From the NCBI GenBank assembly GCA_023475165.1, contig JAMCWA010000099.1, positions 1 to 64,000 of the forward strand: DNA of 64,000 nucleotides, written 5' to 3'. Position numbers and translations under genes: made by a program. The notes beneath the pieces are model-generated. The model was given only the letters and a program-made list of their open reading frames with translations. It was not told the DNA's origin and ran no database searches. Positions 1 to 7,097 of this stretch are shown here, in pieces (the stretch's first letter is position 1; every line of letters begins with the position of its first letter). The stretch comes from Bacillota bacterium (GTDB lineage Bacteria > Bacillota > Sulfobacillia > JAMCWA01).

Positions 1-8
1 ATATTGAT

Positions 9-1325
9 CTACGTCCCGGCCCGTCGTATGCCACTGGCGGTCGCCTCCGCCAAGCGCCCCGGCGCTCCTTGAATTAATTCCAGGAACCGATCGAAGAGAT
101 ACCCCGTCTCCGTGGGGCCCGGTCCCCCCTCCGGGTGAAACTGAACGGAGAAAACGGGCAACTCCCGGTGGGCCAGGCCCTCCACCGTCCCGTCATTCAG
201 GTTCGTGTGGGTTACCAACACCTCTTGAGCGGTCAGGCTCTGGGGGGCAACGGCGTAGCCATGGTTTTGTGTCGTAATGTAAACCCTTTGGCTAGTCAGT
301 TCCTTGACCGGGTGGTTGACCCCCCGGTGGCCATACTTTAGCTTGTAGGTGTCACCGCCCAGGGCCAGGGAAAGGATTTGATGCCCCAGGCAAATCCCGA
401 ATAAGGGTAGGCGGCCCAAGAGTCCCCGGGCCACTTCTATACCGTTCTGGACATCCTTGGGATCACCAGGCCCGTTGGAAAGAAGAACCCCGTCGGGCTC
501 CAGGTCCAGTATTTCCCCCAATGAGGTCCAGGCTGGCACCACCGTCACCGAACAATCCCTGTCCACTAAAGCCCTGAGGATTCCTTTCTTGATCCCGAAA
601 TCCATGGTCACGATCTGAGGGCCCTGGCCGAAGATTTTGTAAGGAAGGGGGGTCGTAACTTCCGCCACCAGTCCCCCCACTTGGGCCACCCTTTCCCAGG
701 GGAGGGTGACCCTTGCACCGGGGAACACAGCGGGAGAGCTGTCCAGACCAGAGGTCGGCAACCAGCTGTAATTGGCAGGGGGAATCCCGGTACTAGCAAA
801 AGTAGCCGTCCCAGTCGCAGCGGAGGCCGGCGCCCCGAATTCGCCAACAGAGGACGTCTCTACATTCGTCCCTGTTTTTGAACTGGAGAACCTGGGTAGA
901 CGGGCAAAGGTTTCCGCCTGCTCTCGTCGATGGGTAAGAAGACCGCGCATGGTCCCTTTTTCCCGAAGCCGGCGCGTCAGGGCCCGGGTATCGATCCCTT
1001 CCAGGCCGGGAAGGCCGCGCTGATAGAGGTAATCGACCAAGGTCCCGGTCATACGCCAGTGGCTGGGGGCGTCGCTCTTTTCCCGGACCACAAAGCCCCG
1101 CACTCCCGAAAAAAAGGACTCCAAGTCCTGGTCGTTAACACCGTAGTTTCCTATGAGGGGATAGGTCATCACCACAATCTGCCCGCAATAGGAGGGGTCG
1201 GTCAGGACCTCCTGATAACCCGTCATCCCCGTGCTGAAGACGACCTCCCCTTCCGCCTCCCGGTTCGTTCCGAAGAGTTCACCCATAAATATGGAGCCGT
1301 CCTCCAAGGCCAAATATCCCTCCAA
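9..1325 (-). CDS. carA: Carbamoyl-phosphate synthase small subunit (glutaminase)
   Basis: This subunit hydrolyses glutamine and passes ammonia to the large subunit to make carbamoyl phosphate for arginine and pyrimidines. The N-terminal CarA domain covers about residues 1-140. The class I amidotransferase domain shows the nucleophile Cys312 in GICLGHQ and His397/Glu399 in FHPE. The TTG start has an AGGAGGG ribosome site 7 bases upstream. At 438 residues it is about 70 longer than usual. The excess is a Ser/Thr/Ala/Pro-rich stretch at about residues 143-215 in the linker between the domains. It is the last gene of the arginine operon inside this window, and carB would be expected just beyond the left edge. 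Confidence 0.95.
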   Translation of the reverse strand: MEGYLALEDGSIFMGELFGTNREAEGEVVFSTGMTGYQEVLTDPSYCGQIVVMTYPLIGNYGVNDQDLESFFSGVRGFVVREKSDAPSHWRMTGTLVDYLYQRGLPGLEGIDTRALTRRLREKGTMRGLLTHRREQAETFARLPRFSSSKTGTNVETSSVGEFGAPASAATGTATFASTGIPPANYSWLPTSGLDSSPAVFPGARVTLPWERVAQVGGLVAEVTTPLPYKIFGQGPQIVTMDFGIKKGILRALVDRDCSVTVVPAWTSLGEILDLEPDGVLLSNGPGDPKDVQNGIEVARGLLGRLPLFGICLGHQILSLALGGDTYKLKYGHRGVNHPVKELTSQRVYITTQNHGYAVAPQSLTAQEVLVTHTNLNDGTVEGLAHRELPVFSVQFHPEGGPGPTETGYLFDRFLELIQGAPGRLAEATASGIRRAGT

Positions 1326-1352
1326 GCCTAAACCCTCCTCAGGAGCCGGATT

Positions 1353-1701
1353 CTAGGAGACTGCTGACAAACTGCGTTTTGAGTGGTTAGCCTGCCCGAG
1401 CAAAGCCGCCCTATCTATAAAAGGCTTGCTAACGAACGTTCTTTGGGCGGCTTTAGCCCAATCGTTGGGCCAAGACGACTCAAAAATACCCAGATGCTAG
1501 GAGCGACAAGGCTCCGAAGCGAGGCGCACTAAGCGGTACGTTGAGCGAGGAGCCGCCGGCCGGTCTGGGGGAGGGACGCCCCCCAGGCATTAGGGGGTGC
1601 TCAGGCACCGCAGGTGCCGCCAAAGAGGGGCGTGCCCCCCTAGCGGAGGCGGGCGGGAGCCCGCCTGACACGCAGATGGATGTTTTCCAGCGGTCTCCTG
1701 G
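1353..1701 (+). repeat. Family A interspersed repeat, long copy
   Basis: This roughly 350-base element fills the argD-carA gap. It starts CTAGGAGACTGCTGAC and ends in CAGCGGTCTCCTGG, so the ends are inverted repeats of each other. The inside contains further palindromic pieces and short reading frames that I do not believe are genes. Close relatives lie at 6725, 29628, 34111 and 55285. Confidence 0.85.
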
Positions 1702-1710
1702 GAGAAGTGA

Positions 1711-2946
1711 TTATCCCTGACACCCACCCGAGGTTTTACCCTCCATCTGAGACTCCGCCCCCTCCTGGAAGACAGTCTCCAGAATGGCAACAGCTTTGTC
1801 CACTTCGGCCTCGCCGATGATGAGGGGCGGCACCAAACGCAGAACCTTCCCCTCCGTGCAATTCAAAAGAAGTCCCTTCTGGCGGCAGCTTTCCACAAAG
1901 CCCTTGCACTCAAAGTCCAGTTCGATGCCGATCATGAGGCCCTTACCACGAATCTCCTTGATGGCTGGATAACGCCGGGCCAGTCCCTGTAATCTTTGGA
2001 AGAAGTACTCACCGACCCTGGCCGCCCGCTCCGGCAATTTCTCCTCTAGCAGGGCCGATACCGCAGCCAGCCCGGCCGCCGTGGCCAGGGGATTGCCCCC
2101 AAAGGTACTACCGTGATCCCCGGGACCTAGAGCCTCGGCCACCTCCTGACGAGCCAGGAAGGCCCCGATGGGGACGCCACCACCCAGGGCTTTTGCCAAA
2201 GTCAGGATGTCGGGCTTTATCCCATAGTGCTCAAATGCAAACAACTTCCCGGTCCGTCCCAGACCGGACTGAATTTCATCGAAGATCAGCAGGATCCCTT
2301 TCTCCCGACGTAGCTCATCTAGCCCGGCCATGAATTCCCGACTGGCAGGATGGATCCCACTCTCCCCCTGGAAGGGCTCCACCAGGATGGCCCCGGTCCG
2401 CTCCGTCACCGCGGCCCGTACTGATTCCAGATCGTTATATTCCGCTCGGATGAAACCTGGCGGTAAGGGTTCAAAGCCCTTATGGTACTTGGTCTGGCCT
2501 GTGGCCGCCAGGGTAGCCAGGGTACGGCCGTGGAAGGAATGGGTAGTAACGATGATTTCGTAGCGTTCCGCTCCAAAATGGGTCTTGGCGTATTTGCGGG
2601 CCAGTTTGATGGCCCCTTCGTTGGCCTCCGCCCCGCTGTTGGCGAAAAACACCCGATCCAGTCCGGAAATCCGGGTCAAGATCTCGGCCAGGCGGGCTTG
2701 CGGTTCTGTATAGTAGAGATTGGAGGTATGGATGAGTTTGGCCGCCTGTTCCTGCAGGGCGGCCACGACCCGGGGATGGGTGTGGCCCAGGCTGTTGACG
2801 GCTATCCCCGCCAAGAAATCCAGGTACTCCTTACCATCGGCATCCCAAACATAGGCCCCGTGGCCTTTGACTAGAACCATGGGGGCCCGCCCGTAGGTTT
2901 GCATGATGTGTTCTTTCTCCAGAGCTATTACCTCGCTGGTAGTCAT
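1711..2946 (-). CDS. argD: Acetylornithine aminotransferase
   Basis: This PLP enzyme converts N-acetylglutamate semialdehyde to N-acetylornithine. It is a class III aminotransferase of 411 residues, the normal length. It shows the GAEANEGAIKLAR cofactor motif, the FDEIQSGLGRTG motif and the Schiff-base lysine in TLAKALGGG. The ATG has AAGGA about 10 bases upstream. It lies 51 bases behind argB in the same operon, which separates its role from the other two class III aminotransferases in the window (39477 and 44180). Confidence 0.93.
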   Translation of the reverse strand: MTTSEVIALEKEHIMQTYGRAPMVLVKGHGAYVWDADGKEYLDFLAGIAVNSLGHTHPRVVAALQEQAAKLIHTSNLYYTEPQARLAEILTRISGLDRVFFANSGAEANEGAIKLARKYAKTHFGAERYEIIVTTHSFHGRTLATLAATGQTKYHKGFEPLPPGFIRAEYNDLESVRAAVTERTGAILVEPFQGESGIHPASREFMAGLDELRREKGILLIFDEIQSGLGRTGKLFAFEHYGIKPDILTLAKALGGGVPIGAFLARQEVAEALGPGDHGSTFGGNPLATAAGLAAVSALLEEKLPERAARVGEYFFQRLQGLARRYPAIKEIRGKGLMIGIELDFECKGFVESCRQKGLLLNCTEGKVLRLVPPLIIGEAEVDKAVAILETVFQEGAESQMEGKTSGGCQG

Positions 2947-2997
2947 GGCAACACGTCCTTTATTATTCGTTTCTCAGCCAAACCCGCTCGCTTACCT

Positions 2998-3885
2998 TCA
3001 GTCCTTTACCACCATGGTCCCTACCCCTTCCTGGGTAAACACCTCCAGTAAGAGGGAGTGAGGGATGCGCCCATCAATGATATGGGTCCTGGTCACGCCA
3101 CCCTCCAGGGCGGTGACGCAGGCCTCGACTTTCGGTACCATTCCCCCGTCGATGCCGCCCTTCTGGATCTTCCCCGGAATATCGGCTACCTTCAAGGTCG
3201 AGATGAGGGTAGTCTTGTCCTGGTAGTCGTCAAAGATCCCTTCCACATCGGTCAAAAGGACCAGCTTGTCGGCTTTCAGGGCGGCCGCCAGTTTCCCCGC
3301 CGCCGTATCGGCATTGATGTTGTAAGTCTCCCCGCCAGCCCCATAGGCGATGGAAGAGATGACGGGGATGTAACTGGCGCGAATCAGATTCTCCAACAGT
3401 TCGGGGTTAACCTCAACAATATCCCCGACAAAACCGATATCCTTTCTCTCTGGTCCCATGGGGCCCTCGACCCGGTGGTAGTGCTTCTCCGCCCGGAAGA
3501 GGCCGCCGTCTTTGCCCGAAAGGCCTACCGCTTTCCCCCCATGGCGCTGGATCAGAGAGACAATCTCTTTACTCAGCTTCCCTGAGAGGACCATCTCGGC
3601 GATCTCCACCGTTTCGGCGTCCGTCACCCGCAGTCCATCAACAAACTGCGGTTGCTTACCCAACCGCTTCATCAAGGCGGTAATCTCCGGACCACCGCCA
3701 TGGATGACCACCGGGTTGATCCCAACAAATTTCATCAGGACAATGTCCTGCATGACGGAATTCTTTAGTTCCTCGTTGAGCATGGCGTTACCGCCATACT
3801 TTATGACCACGGTCTTACCAGAAAAGAACTTGATGTATGGCAGGGCCTCCACCAGGACGCTGGCTTTCTCAATAACCCCGAGCAA
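2998..3885 (-). CDS. argB: N-acetylglutamate kinase
   Basis: This amino-acid kinase phosphorylates N-acetylglutamate, often the arginine-inhibited step. It shows the phosphate-binding VIKYGGNAM near the start, the HGGGPEI substrate loop and a C-terminal DGRIPHSLLLE motif. I chose the TTG start that follows GGGGGGAG. The alternative ATG five codons upstream (base 3900) has no ribosome site. The TTG gives 295 residues, the usual length. The gene follows argJ almost directly, so translation is probably coupled. Confidence 0.94.
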   Translation of the reverse strand: MLGVIEKASVLVEALPYIKFFSGKTVVIKYGGNAMLNEELKNSVMQDIVLMKFVGINPVVIHGGGPEITALMKRLGKQPQFVDGLRVTDAETVEIAEMVLSGKLSKEIVSLIQRHGGKAVGLSGKDGGLFRAEKHYHRVEGPMGPERKDIGFVGDIVEVNPELLENLIRASYIPVISSIAYGAGGETYNINADTAAGKLAAALKADKLVLLTDVEGIFDDYQDKTTLISTLKVADIPGKIQKGGIDGGMVPKVEACVTALEGGVTRTHIIDGRIPHSLLLEVFTQEGVGTMVVKD

Positions 3886-3905
3886 CCTTGCTCCCCCCAT
3901 TGGAA

Positions 3906-5132
3906 CTAACTTCGATAACTCCCATTGATCTTAACATAATCATAAGATAGGTCACAACCCCAGACAGTGGCCTCATCTTTGCCTGATTTTAACTCCACGA
4001 GGATCTTGACTTCGTCCTTTCCCAGAATCCTTGCCGCCTGGGCTTCGTCAAAGGCCAGGGCCTGACCGTTGGCGGCTACCTGAAGAGGCCCCAGATAGAT
4101 ATCCACCAGGTTCGGGTCAAACTCCGCCCCGGAATAGCCCAGGGCGGCGATGATCCGGCCCCAGTTGGCGTCTCCCCCAAAGATGGCAGTCTTAACCAGG
4201 TTGGATTTGGCGATGGCCATGGCCCCCTTCCGGGCATCAGTCTGGCTGGGGGCACCGGTGACGGTCACCTCCATTAACTTGGTCGCCCCTTCTCCGTCGC
4301 GGGCAATGGCTTTGGCCAGATGAACTGTCACTTGATCCAGGGCCGCCTGAAAAAGGTCAAAGTCCTCCGTCCCCCGGACGATCTCCTGGTTTCCCGCCTG
4401 CCCATTGGCCAGAATCATAGCCATGTCGTTGGTGCTGGTATCGCCATCTACAGTGATCATGTTGAAGGACTTGGCCACCGAGGAACGAAAGGCCTGGTTC
4501 AAAACCTCCTTAGCAATGGCGGCATCGGTGGTGAGGAAGGCCAGCATGGTGGCCATATTGGGGTGGATCATCCCGGAACCCTTGGCCATTCCCCCAATGG
4601 TTACCTCCCGCCCGCCTAGATTAAAGCGAAGGGCGATTTCCTTGGGGAAGGTATCGGTGGTCATGATGGCCTCGGCCGCCAGGCTTCCACCATTTACGCT
4701 TAAAGCCTGACTCGCCGCCCGGATTCCGGCCGTCGCCTTCTCCACAGGCAATGGCACTCCGATTACCCCCGTAGAAGCTACGGCCACCTGAGAAGGCTCC
4801 AGGCCCAGGGCTAAGGCCGTCTCCTCTGCCATTTTGCGGGCGGCATCCACCCCCTGGGGTCCTACGCCGGCATTGGCATTGCCGCTGTTGGCCACCACCG
4901 CCTGGATCTGCCCTTGCGCCACATTGGCCATGGTCACCAGAAGCGGGGCCGCCTTGACCCGATTGGTAGTAAAAACCCCCGCCGCCACCGCCGGTACCTG
5001 GGAATGAAGCAAGGCCAGGTCCAGCTTCTCCTTTCTTTTGATGCCAGCATAAACCCCGGTCGCCTGAAAACCCAAGGGGCTGGTTACCCCACCGCCGGGT
5101 AGAACCTCCCACTTGGCCGTTAGCTGAAACAT
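3906..5132 (-). CDS. argJ: Glutamate N-acetyltransferase / amino-acid acetyltransferase (ArgJ)
   Basis: ArgJ transfers acetyl from acetylornithine to glutamate and so recycles the acetyl group in arginine synthesis. Some members also use acetyl-CoA. The precursor cleaves itself before the threonine of the NMATMLAF motif, which is present here after GGMAKGSGMIHP. Of three nearby ATG codons I chose the third, which has GAGGTGG at the right distance, giving 408 residues. It is the second gene of the operon. No separate argA-type gene is seen in the window. Confidence 0.93.
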   Translation of the reverse strand: MFQLTAKWEVLPGGGVTSPLGFQATGVYAGIKRKEKLDLALLHSQVPAVAAGVFTTNRVKAAPLLVTMANVAQGQIQAVVANSGNANAGVGPQGVDAARKMAEETALALGLEPSQVAVASTGVIGVPLPVEKATAGIRAASQALSVNGGSLAAEAIMTTDTFPKEIALRFNLGGREVTIGGMAKGSGMIHPNMATMLAFLTTDAAIAKEVLNQAFRSSVAKSFNMITVDGDTSTNDMAMILANGQAGNQEIVRGTEDFDLFQAALDQVTVHLAKAIARDGEGATKLMEVTVTGAPSQTDARKGAMAIAKSNLVKTAIFGGDANWGRIIAALGYSGAEFDPNLVDIYLGPLQVAANGQALAFDEAQAARILGKDEVKILVELKSGKDEATVWGCDLSYDYVKINGSYRS

Positions 5133-5179
5133 GATCATCCACCTCATCCATCATTAATGAAGAAATACTTTTTCAATGG

Positions 5180-5275
5180 TCTACCCTAAAACAAACCAGC
5201 TACTTCCAGGGCGCCGCCGCTGTTTCATTCCTCTTTGGCGCCGCAAAAAGGCGGCATGGGGATCTCCTAAGGAAA
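5180..5275 (+). repeat. Family B interspersed repeat, copy 1
   Basis: The stretch begins TCTACCCTAAAACAAACC and ends GGCGGCATGGGGATCTCC. Related copies are at 23588, 32778 and 37823. It fills most of the argC-argJ gap and reaches the 3' end of argC. Confidence 0.7.
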
Positions 5276-6310
5276 GATGGGTAAGGTCCGCAATCCCACA
5301 GTCTCTTCCAGGTCAAAGAGGAGGTTCATGTTCTGGACCGCCTGACCCGCCGCTCCCTTGACCAGATTGTCTATGACCGAAACCACCAAGAGCCGGTTGG
5401 TCCGCTGATCAACCGCCAAGCCAATCTGGCAGTAGTTGGAGCCGTAGACGTGCTTGGTTTGGGGGAGCTGCCCAGGTTCCAGGACGTTAACGAAGGGTTC
5501 CTGGCTGTAGAATGCCTGATAGGCTTCATAGACTTCTTTTACGCCTACGCCGGACTTAATAGAGAAGTACATGGTGCTGAGAATACCACGGGTCATAGGG
5601 ATGAGATGGGGCGTAAAGGAGACCTTGATCGGCCGCCCGGCCAGCCCGCTAATCTCCTGCTCGATTTCCGGGGTATGACGGTGGGTACCGGCGATGTTAT
5701 AGGCCTTCAGGTTTTCGTTGACCTCGCTGAAATGAACCCCCAGGGAAAGACCCCGGCCGGCTCCGGAGACGCCGGACTTGGAGTCGATGATCAGGCTATC
5801 CCAATCGACCCAATCCGCCCTACCCAGCGGGGCCACCCCCAAGGCGACGCTGGTGGGGTAACATCCGGGATTGCCCACGACCTTCCTCCCCCGGATCTGG
5901 GCCCGGTGAAGCTCCGGAAGTCCATAAACGGCCTGGGCCAGGTTTTCCAGGTCTGTGTGCTGGTGTTTGTACCAGGCTCCGTAGACGGTTGCGTCCTTTA
6001 GCCGGTAATCGGCACCCAGGTCAATGATCTTTTTTCCGCCGGCCACCACTGCCGGGACGATGCTCATGGCCAGGGCGTGCGGGAGCGAGGTGAAAACCAC
6101 GTCCGACTTCTCCACCACAGCCACCAGGTCAAGTTCCAGGGCCGTCATCTCAACCCCATGGACCAGGTGCGGAAAGACGGCGCTCATTTTCTGATCTTTA
6201 TAGCTTTCCGTGGTCAGGGCCACCAGCTGTACTGCCGGGTGCTGCCCCAATATCCGCACCAACTCCACCCCGGCGTAACCCGTGGCTCCGATGACGCTGG
6301 CTTTGATCAA
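5267..6310 (-). CDS. argC: N-acetyl-gamma-glutamyl-phosphate reductase
   Basis: This enzyme reduces acetylglutamyl phosphate with NADPH. The N-terminal Rossmann motif is VIGATGYAGVELVR, and the catalytic cysteine lies in GNPGCYPTS. The TTG start at 6310 has AGGAGGG 7 bases upstream. An upstream in-frame TTG at 6337 would add nine residues but has no ribosome site. The length is 347 residues, typical of the family. It is the first gene of the operon, behind an approximately 120-base leader and a promoter that overlaps two ARG-box-like palindromes. Confidence 0.93.
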   Translation of the reverse strand: MIKASVIGATGYAGVELVRILGQHPAVQLVALTTESYKDQKMSAVFPHLVHGVEMTALELDLVAVVEKSDVVFTSLPHALAMSIVPAVVAGGKKIIDLGADYRLKDATVYGAWYKHQHTDLENLAQAVYGLPELHRAQIRGRKVVGNPGCYPTSVALGVAPLGRADWVDWDSLIIDSKSGVSGAGRGLSLGVHFSEVNENLKAYNIAGTHRHTPEIEQEISGLAGRPIKVSFTPHLIPMTRGILSTMYFSIKSGVGVKEVYEAYQAFYSQEPFVNVLEPGQLPQTKHVYGSNYCQIGLAVDQRTNRLLVVSVIDNLVKGAAGQAVQNMNLLFDLEETVGLRTLPIFP

Positions 6311-6427
6311 GGATATCCCTCCTGAAGCTGACCACAAGTAATAAGTCTACGGGCAACAGGACTGAGAGATTCTGCCATCCAGCGGGGGTCCCCAATCGGT
6401 AACCTGAGGTCAGCAGGTCCTTTTGAG

Positions 6428-6461
6428 GTATAATTATACTTATATCCGTATAATTATGCAA
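6428..6461 (-). promoter_or_regulatory. argC promoter overlapped by two ARG-box-like palindromes
   Basis: On the minus strand there is a perfect -10 TATAAT (6433-6438) with a -35-like TTGCAT (6456-6461) 17 bases away. The perfect palindrome GTATAATTATAC (6428-6439) and an imperfect copy GTATAATTATGC (6448-6459) lie 20 bases apart, about the spacing of paired ArgR sites. The arrangement predicts repression by ArgR at high arginine. Confidence 0.72.
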
Positions 6462-6575
6462 GGGGCCGGACATAATTTTATTTTTTGGGGCTTTTCTTAG
6501 GTTTCACCGTTCCTGTCAAGAGAGTTGCCCAAAGTAAAGCAGTCCCAGCCAGAAGTTAAAGGAGAACAGTCGTAG

Positions 6576-6682
6576 GTTGTCGAAAGAGTAATATGTCGAC
6601 TCCCACTTGATTCTCCCTCTGCAAGTCTGGGGCCGAGAAACCTTGCGAAGTTGTCGAAGGAGTAGTGTCTCGCTCCCACTTG
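6576..6682 (+). repeat. Pair of direct repeats carrying Spo0A-box-like TGTCGAA
   Basis: A 34-base unit (6576-6609) is repeated with small changes at 6650-6682. Both copies start GTTGTCGAA and end CTCCCACTTG. TGTCGAA matches the core 0A box. No gene is seen here. The pair lies between the argC promoter and a family A repeat. Confidence 0.55.
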
Positions 6683-6724
6683 GCGGCTCGGTCTCTGGCG
6701 GCGCTGGCCAAACCGCCGGAGCGA

Positions 6725-7060
6725 CTGGGAGAGTGCTGACGAACTGCGTTTTGCGTGGTTAGCGCGTCCGAGATACCGTTAGGCCAAGACCTCAAATCAG
6801 CCCAGATACTAGGAGCGACAAGGCTCCGAGGCGAGGCGTACTGGGCGGTACGTTGAGCGAGGAGCCGCCGGACGGCGCGTCAGCGCCGCCAGTGGGTCTG
6901 GGGGAGGGACTACCCCAGGCATTGGGGGGTGCTCAGGCACCGTAGGTGCCGCCGAAGGGGGGCGTGCCCCCCTAACGGAGGCGGGCGGAAGCCCGCCTGA
7001 CACGCAGATGGGTGCTTTTCAGCGGTTTCTTAGTAGATGGGCTTTTTCAGCGGTCACCCG
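6725..7060 (+). repeat. Family A interspersed repeat, long copy
   Basis: It starts CTGGGAGAGTGCTGACGAAC and ends at two successive right-end motifs, TTTTCAGCGGTTTCTTAG and TTTTTCAGCGGTCACC. The central part matches the 1353 copy closely, including a block of nested palindromes. It sits directly upstream of the prolyl oligopeptidase gene. Confidence 0.83.
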
Positions 7061-7097
7061 GTCTTGCCGGGACGCAAAAATAAGGAGTTGAAAACTG

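Noticed and set aside
1480..1671. Short open frame inside the family A repeat, similar to one at 6809-7003
   Set aside because: The two frames are alike only because the repeats are alike; they have no ribosome site, no family and an odd Pro/Arg/Ser composition.
6338..6430. Riboswitch or T-box in the argC leader
   Set aside because: No T-box GGTGG bulge and no landmark of a known riboswitch class could be found.
6576..6682. Possible CRISPR repeat pair
   Set aside because: Only two units, with differences between them and no further spacing pattern; no cas genes in the window.
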